NCBI RefSeq assembly: GCF_003732485.1
Contig: NZ_MOAK01000034.1
Location: 1-34,918 of the forward strand
From: Pseudomonas protegens
Lineage (GTDB): Bacteria > Pseudomonadota > Gammaproteobacteria > Pseudomonadales > Pseudomonadaceae
Length of the DNA: 34,918 nucleotides
Reading direction: 5' to 3'
In this document: positions 29,967 to 34,918 of the stretch, in pieces
Layout of the letters: each line of letters opens with the position of its first letter
How positions within the stretch are numbered: the stretch's first letter is position 1
Made by a program: the position numbers and the translations under genes
Notes under the pieces: generated by a model
What the model saw: the letters and a program-made list of their open reading frames with translations, nothing else
Told to the model about the DNA's origin: nothing
The model's database searches: none

Positions 29967-31649
29967 TTATTTGCCGGTGATCATCGGCAGGTTCAGGCCC
30001 TGTTCCTTGGCGCAGTCGATCGCGATCTGATAACCGGCATCGGCGTGACGCATGACCCCAGTGGCCGGATCGTTGTGCAGTACCCGGGCAATCCGCTCGG
30101 CTGCCTCATCGGTGCCGTCGCAGACGATGACCATCCCCGAATGCTGGGAGAAGCCCATGCCGACGCCGCCGCCGTGGTGCAGGGAAACCCAGGTCGCGCC
30201 ACTGGCGGTGTTCAACAGGGCATTGAGCAGCGGCCAGTCGGACACGGCATCGGAACCGTCCTGCATGGATTCGGTTTCACGGTTCGGGCTGGCCACGGAA
30301 CCGGAGTCCAGGTGGTCGCGACCGATGACGATCGGTGCCGACAGCTCGCCGCTGCGCACCATTTCGTTGAAGGCCAGGCCCAGCTTGGCGCGCAGGCCCA
30401 GGCCAACCCAGCAGATCCGCGCCGGCAGGCCCTGGAAGCTGATGCGCTCGCGCGCCATGTCCAGCCAGTTGTGCAGGTGGGCGTCGTCGGGGATCAGCTC
30501 CTTGACCTTGGCATCGGTCTTGTAGATGTCCTGAGGATCACCGGACAGCGCCGCCCAACGGAACGGGCCGATGCCGCGGCAGAACAGCGGACGGATATAG
30601 GCCGGGACGAAACCTGGGAAGTCGAAAGCGTTTTCCACGCCCTCTTCCTGGGCCATCTGGCGGATGTTGTTACCGTAGTCGAAGGTCGGAACCCCCATTT
30701 TCTGGAAGGCCAGCATGGCTTTGACGTGCTCGGCCATGGACTGCTTGGCGGCCTTGATCACGGCAGCGGGCTCGGTCTTGGCGCGGTCGCGGTACTGCTC
30801 CCAGGTCCAGCCCTTGGGCAGGTAGCCGTTGAGCGGATCGTGGGCGCTGGTCTGGTCGGTGACCATGTCCGGACGCACGCCACGGCGTACCAGTTCCGGA
30901 AGGATTTCAGCGGCGTTGCCGCACAGGGCGATGGAGATCGCGCGGCCTTCGGCGGTGTACTTCTTGATCCGCGCCAGGGCGTCGTCCAGGTCGGTGGCCT
31001 GCTCGTCGACGTAGCGAGTCTTGAGGCGGAAGTCGATGCTGATCTGCTGGCACTCGATGTTCAGCGAGCAAGCTCCGGCCAGGGTCGCGGCCAGCGGTTG
31101 GGCGCCGCCCATGCCGCCCAGGCCGGCGGTCAGGACCCAGCGGCCCTTGAGGTTGGAATCATAGTGCTGGCGACCAGCTTCAACGAAGGTTTCGTAGGTG
31201 CCCTGGACGATGCCCTGGCTACCGATGTAGATCCAGCTGCCGGCGGTCATCTGGCCGTACATGGCCAGGCCCTTGGCGTCCAGCTCATTGAAGTGCTCCC
31301 AACTGGCCCAGTGCGGCACCAGGTTGGAGTTGGCGATCAGTACCCGCGGCGCGTTGCTGTGGGTCTTGAACACGCCCACCGGCTTGCCGGATTGCACCAG
31401 CAGGGTCTCGTCGTCATTCAGCTGAGTCAGGGCTTCGACGATCTTGTCGTAGCACTCCCAGTTGCGCGCGGCGCGACCAATGCCACCGTACACCACCAAC
31501 TCCTTGGGGTTCTCGGCGACTTCCGGGTCGAGGTTGTTCATCAGCATGCGCAGCGGCGCTTCAGTCAGCCAGCTCTTGGCGGTCAGCTTGTTGCCTCGTG
31601 CGGCACGGATTTCGACATTGCGGAATTTGGTGGGTTTGCTGTCAGTCAC
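29967..31649 (-). CDS. hutU: HutU, urocanate hydratase
   Basis: A 560-residue urocanase converting urocanate to 4-imidazolone-5-propionate with tightly bound NAD+ acting as electrophile. Visible family blocks are [15 protein letters not shown] (54-68), [14 protein letters not shown] (174-187, NAD binding), ALCGNAAEI (241-249), [20 protein letters not shown] (356-375), the conserved Cys in PARICWVG and [17 protein letters not shown] (489-505). I chose GTG 31649 ([15 protein letters not shown]) because GGAG lies eight bases upstream and the length then fits the family. It is first in the long hut unit; its promoter carries a sigma-54 element and a HutC operator. Confidence 0.96.
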   Translation of the reverse strand: MTDSKPTKFRNVEIRAARGNKLTAKSWLTEAPLRMLMNNLDPEVAENPKELVVYGGIGRAARNWECYDKIVEALTQLNDDETLLVQSGKPVGVFKTHSNAPRVLIANSNLVPHWASWEHFNELDAKGLAMYGQMTAGSWIYIGSQGIVQGTYETFVEAGRQHYDSNLKGRWVLTAGLGGMGGAQPLAATLAGACSLNIECQQISIDFRLKTRYVDEQATDLDDALARIKKYTAEGRAISIALCGNAAEILPELVRRGVRPDMVTDQTSAHDPLNGYLPKGWTWEQYRDRAKTEPAAVIKAAKQSMAEHVKAMLAFQKMGVPTFDYGNNIRQMAQEEGVENAFDFPGFVPAYIRPLFCRGIGPFRWAALSGDPQDIYKTDAKVKELIPDDAHLHNWLDMARERISFQGLPARICWVGLGLRAKLGLAFNEMVRSGELSAPIVIGRDHLDSGSVASPNRETESMQDGSDAVSDWPLLNALLNTASGATWVSLHHGGGVGMGFSQHSGMVIVCDGTDEAAERIARVLHNDPATGVMRHADAGYQIAIDCAKEQGLNLPMITGK

Positions 31650-31718
31650 GGAAAAACTCCTCGGCGATGAGTCCAAGGTGCGAAGAGGATTCCATCGACT
31701 CTTACGCACACATATTTA

Positions 31719-31732
31719 CTTGTACATACAAG
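31719..31732 (-). promoter_or_regulatory. HutC operator at the hutU promoter
   Basis: CTTGTATGTACAAG on the minus strand: a 14-bp inverted repeat (CTTGTA/TACAAG, two-base centre) that matches the HutC operator I know from P. putida exactly. It overlaps the start point expected from the sigma-54 element (about 31726), so bound HutC would block initiation until urocanate releases it. Confidence 0.85.
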
Positions 31733-31735
31733 CAT

Positions 31736-31753
31736 ATGCAATCAAGCGGCCAA
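31736..31753 (-). promoter_or_regulatory. Sigma-54 (RpoN) promoter of hutU
   Basis: Minus strand TTGGCCGCTTGATTGCAT against the consensus TTGGCACG-N4-TTGCAT: the -24 GG and the -12 GC are present at the exact spacing. Initiation is expected about 12 bp downstream of the GC, near 31726, inside the HutC operator. Sigma-54 control of hutU is in line with the CbrAB/NtrBC dependence known for SBW25. Confidence 0.75.
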
Positions 31754-31863
31754 CTCGCTTGAGACGTAACTGAAAAACCTTGAGAGGAAACCGCAGGCCT
31801 TGCTGGGCAAGGCTTTCAACAGGGCGAGAATTTTCCAGAGGATATTTTTGGCCGCAACGAAGC

Positions 31864-31909
31864 TGTTACCAAAACCCGGTTTTGCGCGGTACTGGGGCGT
31901 TCGGTAACA
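31864..31909. promoter_or_regulatory. Inverted repeat upstream of hutU, possible activator (CbrB/NtrC-type) site
   Basis: TGTTACC (31864-31870) and GGTAACA (31903-31909) are perfect inverted copies, 32 bp apart, at about -140 to -185 from the predicted start. That distance suits an enhancer-binding protein of a sigma-54 promoter. TGTTAC/GTAACA resembles the CbrB half-site as I recall it, but the spacing is wider than the consensus. The remainder of 31650-32065 holds the promoter elements listed, the hairpin at 32030 and no convincing gene. Confidence 0.45.
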
Positions 31910-32029
31910 AACTGGTGCGCGAGAGAAACAGCCATTGCAGGGAAATGTGCGCCAGTTCTGCACGGCAGGTGCGGGCTGGGGTTCCGGCGCAGCGAGGGAG
32001 CTAATAGAAGAGGGAAACCGACAGCAGGC

Positions 32030-32050
32030 GCAGGCCGTATCCCGGCCTGC
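32030..32050 (-). terminator. Hairpin after hutD
   Basis: GCAGGCCG/CGGCCTGC form a perfect 8-bp stem with a 5-base loop, 15 bp after the hutD stop. No continuous T-run follows on the minus strand (only TTTCCCTCTTCT some 15 bp later), so it may attenuate rather than fully terminate the hutCD transcript before the hutU promoter. Confidence 0.45.
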
Positions 32051-32065
32051 ACCCACCCACGATGA

Positions 32066-32638
32066 TCAGATGGCGGTGAGCTCGATGACGCAGCAGCGTC
32101 CATCGGTGGCGATTTCCACAACCCCGGCATTGTCATCCAGGCGCAGGCAGTCATAACGCCCCAATGCCTGCAGAGGGGTGCTGCCCGTGTCCACCCAGGC
32201 CTGTTCGGCGGCACTGAACACCAGCACGGTGTGTGCCTGGGTGAAGAAACGTTGCTGACCATCGAACCACTGCAAGCGGGCGACATAACGCTCAGGGCAA
32301 TAGATCAGGTTGAAATCGCGGATCGCGCCCTCCAGCAGGGTGCAATTCACCTGGCTGGCACCACTGAAGGCAAAGGGGTCCAGGGGCAGCAAAGGCCGTA
32401 CCTCTTCGCCATCGACTGTCAGTTGCATGCCCGCACCTTGCAGCACGGTGATGATCCGCTGATAACCGGCAAAGCTGGAAAAGCCGCCGGATTCACCGAT
32501 ATCGGCAATCGACAGGCGCCAGCCAAAACCTTCCAGGCCAGTGCCGGCGTCACGGGTGATTTCTTCGGTGCTGCCGCCGCCATTCTTCCACGGCATGCGC
32601 GGGTAGTCGGCGGCACGTAACAGGGTGGACTGGATCAT
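32066..32638 (-). CDS. hutD: HutD family protein (bicupin)
   Basis: A 190-residue HutD-family protein. The N-terminal signature RMPWKNGGGSTEEI (14-27) and GFGWRLSIADIGESGGFSSFAGYQR (36-60) are characteristic; Pseudomonas HutD is known to fold as a bicupin. Its role is not catalytic in the pathway as far as is known; a governing function on hut expression has been proposed, perhaps through binding a pathway intermediate. The start ATG 32638 overlaps the hutC stop by 4 bp (ATGA), so HutC and HutD are produced together. Confidence 0.93.
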   Translation of the reverse strand: MIQSTLLRAADYPRMPWKNGGGSTEEITRDAGTGLEGFGWRLSIADIGESGGFSSFAGYQRIITVLQGAGMQLTVDGEEVRPLLPLDPFAFSGASQVNCTLLEGAIRDFNLIYCPERYVARLQWFDGQQRFFTQAHTVLVFSAAEQAWVDTGSTPLQALGRYDCLRLDDNAGVVEIATDGRCCVIELTAI

Positions 32639-33384
32639 TTATGAAAACGCCCTTCCAGACGATGACGGGAACCGGGGTGGATCAAGCGGGCGGCGGTCAC
32701 CGGCTGGCGCCCGGACCAGGTGCGACGACGAATCAACAGGCACGGCTCGCCACGCTCGATCTGCAGCAGCTCGCACTCTTCAGGCTCGGCGAGAATCGCC
32801 TCCACCACATGCTCGCCCTCGGTCAGGGGCGCGACCTGGGACAGATAGGCGTAGGGGGTTTGCAGGGTGAAGTCCTGCTTGAGGTACTCCGGCGCCACCA
32901 GGGCGTTGACGAAGCGATCCTCGATCTGCACCGGGATGTCGTTCTCGAAATGCACGATCAGCGAGTGGAAAACCCTCTGGCCTTCGCGCATGTCCAGGGC
33001 CAGGGCGCGCTCGGAACCGGCGGCTTCTTCGCCCAGGGTGACGACCTGGCAGGTGTGGCGATGACCGCGGGAGGCGATCTCGTCGGCAATGTTGTGCACT
33101 TCGAACAGAGCCGACTGGCTCTTGGGTTCGGCGACGAAGGTCCCCACGCCCTGCATGCGCACCAGCATGCCCTCAGCGGTCATTTCCCGCAGCGCGCGGT
33201 TGATGGTCATGCGGCTGAAGCCCAGCTGATTGACCAGTTCGCTTTCCGAGGGAACGCGGTAATGCGGCGGCCAGTTTCCGCTCTCGATCTGCTGGGTGAT
33301 CATCTGTTTGACGCGGGCATACAAGGGCGCCGGACTATCGCCCAGATGGGCAGCCAGCGGCGATTTGGCAGGCGGAGTCGGCAC
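32635..33384 (-). CDS. hutC: HutC, GntR-family repressor of histidine utilisation
   Basis: A 249-residue repressor. The N-terminal winged helix of the GntR type spans about 20-84: PLYARVKQMITQQIESG, then RVPSESELVNQLGFSR (43-58) and TINRALREMTAEGMLVRMQGVGTFV. A UTRA effector domain follows (about 95-235), which in HutC binds urocanate and so releases DNA. I chose GTG 33384 (VPTPPAKSPLAAHLG), which gives the usual length and has GGA at proper distance; upstream in-frame codons would run into the operator region. It is divergent from hutF, with a likely autoregulatory operator between them. Confidence 0.95.
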   Translation of the reverse strand: MPTPPAKSPLAAHLGDSPAPLYARVKQMITQQIESGNWPPHYRVPSESELVNQLGFSRMTINRALREMTAEGMLVRMQGVGTFVAEPKSQSALFEVHNIADEIASRGHRHTCQVVTLGEEAAGSERALALDMREGQRVFHSLIVHFENDIPVQIEDRFVNALVAPEYLKQDFTLQTPYAYLSQVAPLTEGEHVVEAILAEPEECELLQIERGEPCLLIRRRTWSGRQPVTAARLIHPGSRHRLEGRFHK

Positions 33385-33427
33385 GGGAAATCCTTGTTGA
33401 GCAAAAAAGGTGACTAGCTTGCCGGAG

Positions 33428-33456
33428 TTTACCGAGCAGGCAAACGTCTGTATATG
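33428..33456 (+). promoter_or_regulatory. Candidate sigma-70 promoter of hutF
   Basis: TTTACC (33428-33433), 17 bp, TATATG (33451-33456), facing hutF 36 bp downstream. Each hexamer matches consensus at 4/6 positions, so it is weak alone, but the -10 lies inside the palindromic HutC-type site, which fits repression. Confidence 0.35.
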
Positions 33457-33466
33457 TATATACAAA
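33449..33466. promoter_or_regulatory. Probable HutC operator between hutC and hutF
   Basis: TGTATATGTATATACAAA contains the perfect 10-bp palindrome TGTATATACA (33455-33464) and the overlapping longer imperfect repeat TGTATAT-GT-ATATACA (33449-33464). Both share the TTGTAT/ATACAA half-site pattern of the hutU operator. It sits in the 107-bp gap between the divergent hutC and hutF genes and would let HutC control both, including itself. Confidence 0.65.
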
Positions 33467-33491
33467 TAACACACGATGGGGTGCTTGAACC

Positions 33492-34856
33492 ATGTCCGCC
33501 TTCTTTGCCGAACGCGCGCTGCTGCCTAACGGATGGGCCAACCATGTACGTCTTGAAGTCAGCGCCGACGGCCTGCTGACTCACATCCAGGCCAACGCCA
33601 GTGCAGAAGGTGCAGAGCGGCTCAAGGGCCCGCTGCTACCCGGCATGCCCAACCTGCATTCCCACGCTTTCCAGCGCGCCATGGCCGGGCTCGCGGAAGT
33701 GGCCGGCAACCCCAACGACAGCTTCTGGACCTGGCGCGACCTGATGTACCGCCTGGTGGGCAAGATCAGCCCTGAACAGTTGGAGATCATCGCCCGCCAG
33801 CTGTACATCGAAATGCTCAAGGCCGGCTACACCTCGGTGGCGGAATTCCATTACGTGCATCACGACACCGACGGCCAACCCTACGCCGACCCTGCCGAGC
33901 TGTCCCGACGCATCAGCCAGGCCGCCGCCGGCACCGGCATCGGCCTGACCTTGCTGCCCGTGCTGTACAGCCATTCGGGATTCGGCGGCCAGGCCCCCAA
34001 TGACGGCCAACGCCGCTTTATCAACAGCACGGAAAACTACCTCCAGCTGCAACAGCGCCTGCAACCCCTGCTGGCGCAACAGGCCAACCAGCAACTGGGC
34101 CTGTGCTTTCACTCGTTGCGCGCGGTCACGCCACAGCAGATCAGCGAAGTCCTGGCCGCCAGCAACCACCAGTGCCCGGTGCACATCCACATTGCCGAGC
34201 AGCAGAAGGAAGTCGACGACTGCCTGACCTGGAGCGGACGTCGCCCACTGCAATGGTTGTATGAAAACGTCGAGGTGGATCAACGCTGGTGCCTGGTCCA
34301 CGCCACTCACGCCAATCCGCAAGAAGTCAGCCTCATGGCCGAAAGCCGGGCCATTGCCGGCCTGTGCCTGACCACCGAGGCCAATCTGGGCGACGGCATC
34401 TTCCCGGCAGTGGACTTCCTCGCCCAGGGCGGACGCCTGGGCATCGGCTCCGACAGCCATGTATCACTGAGCGTGGTGGAAGAACTGCGCTGGCTGGAAT
34501 ACGGCCAACGCCTGCGGGACCAGCGTCGCAACCGTCTGTACCGCGCGGACCAGCCTATGGTCGGCCGAACTTTGTACGATGCCGCGCTCGATGGCGGCGC
34601 CCAGGCGCTGGGGCAACCCATAGGTGCGCTGGCCGTGGGCAAGCGTGCCGACTGGCTGGTACTGGATGGCAACGACCCCTACCTGGCCACCGCGGATGGC
34701 GACGGGATTCTCAACCGTTGGCTGTTTGCCGGCGGCGACCGCCAGGTACGGGATGTGATGGTGGGTGGCCAATGGGTCGTGCGTGACGGGCGTCACGCCG
34801 CCGAAGAAGACAGTAGCCGGGCCTTCACCCAGGTCCTGCGCGACCTGCTCAACTGA
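33492..34856 (+). CDS. hutF: HutF, formimidoylglutamate deiminase
   Basis: A 454-residue amidohydrolase-superfamily enzyme converting N-formimino-L-glutamate to N-formyl-L-glutamate and ammonia. The zinc-binding and catalytic residues are visible: LHSHAFQR (His56, His58), HIHIAEQ (His233, Glu236), LVHATH (His270) and GIGSDSHVS (Asp321). Arg residues in FHSLRAVTP are typical of the HutF subgroup. ATG 33492 follows GGGG at fair spacing. It is transcribed away from hutCD; together with HutG it forms the two-step formylglutamate branch, releasing formate and an extra ammonia. Confidence 0.96.
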   Translation: MSAFFAERALLPNGWANHVRLEVSADGLLTHIQANASAEGAERLKGPLLPGMPNLHSHAFQRAMAGLAEVAGNPNDSFWTWRDLMYRLVGKISPEQLEIIARQLYIEMLKAGYTSVAEFHYVHHDTDGQPYADPAELSRRISQAAAGTGIGLTLLPVLYSHSGFGGQAPNDGQRRFINSTENYLQLQQRLQPLLAQQANQQLGLCFHSLRAVTPQQISEVLAASNHQCPVHIHIAEQQKEVDDCLTWSGRRPLQWLYENVEVDQRWCLVHATHANPQEVSLMAESRAIAGLCLTTEANLGDGIFPAVDFLAQGGRLGIGSDSHVSLSVVEELRWLEYGQRLRDQRRNRLYRADQPMVGRTLYDAALDGGAQALGQPIGALAVGKRADWLVLDGNDPYLATADGDGILNRWLFAGGDRQVRDVMVGGQWVVRDGRHAAEEDSSRAFTQVLRDLLN

Positions 34857-34867
34857 CCCATAGGCAT

Positions 34868-34918
34868 AGGAGCCGGCTTGCCGGCGAAAGCGTCCATGAG
34901 AGCGCCTTCGCCGGCAAG
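34868..34918. repeat. REPIN downstream of hutF, cut by the window end
   Basis: AGGAGCCGGCTTGCCGGCGAAAG (first unit from 34868) is followed after a short spacer by CTTCGCCGGCAAG, the inverted partner, which runs into the window end. It begins about 12 bp after the hutF stop. Confidence 0.85.

Noticed and set aside
31742..32056. 104-residue minus-strand ORF in the hutD-hutU gap
   Set aside because: No ribosome site, biased composition, and it covers the predicted regulatory repeats and the hairpin; better explained as regulatory DNA.

Overview
This window is chromosomal DNA of a fluorescent Pseudomonas, most likely the P. fluorescens/protegens complex. The reasons are the high GC content, the gene order phaIF - ubiEJB - hisIE - tatABC - rsmE - chemoreceptor - polar amino acid ABC transporter - opgGH - dtd - pip - hut, and many Pseudomonas-type REP/REPIN repeats. 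The hut locus has the layout I know from P. fluorescens SBW25. No rRNA, tRNA, insertion sequence, prophage or CRISPR array was seen; this is core-genome sequence.

Layout. Positions 1-1300 (minus strand) hold the polyhydroxyalkanoate granule genes phaF (cut by the window edge) and phaI, plus a small PHA-associated protein. Positions 1450-7510 (plus) carry tightly packed housekeeping genes: ubiE-ubiJ-ubiB (ubiquinone), hisI-hisE (histidine synthesis), tatA-tatB-tatC (twin-arginine export) and rsmE (16S rRNA methylation). At 7631-9547 is a chemoreceptor with a candidate FliA promoter. Positions 9603-12234 (minus) encode an amino-acid ABC importer. Positions 12460-16843 (minus) are opgG-opgH, for periplasmic glucans, ending in a strong terminator. 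Positions 17120-18525 (minus) are pip-dtd.

Positions 18743-34856 are a complete histidine utilisation locus. hutF reads to the right, away from hutC-hutD. The long leftward unit is hutU - hutT(urocanate) - hutX-hutW-hutV - hutH1 - hutH2 - hutT(histidine) - hutI - hutG. Histidine or urocanate enters through three transport systems. HutH2 makes urocanate, HutU makes imidazolonepropionate, HutI makes formiminoglutamate, HutF makes formylglutamate, and HutG gives glutamate plus formate. HutC represses; the hutU promoter shows a sigma-54 element whose start region is covered by a perfect HutC operator, with a distant inverted repeat that may bind an enhancer-binding activator.

The most striking observation is HutH1. 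It is a full-length paralogue of histidase with a good ribosome binding site, but it lacks exactly the Ala-Ser-Gly tripeptide that forms the catalytic MIO cofactor, and two more active-site positions are changed, while most substrate-contacting residues remain. It therefore cannot be a conventional ammonia-lyase. REP elements also cut the hut unit into functional blocks.
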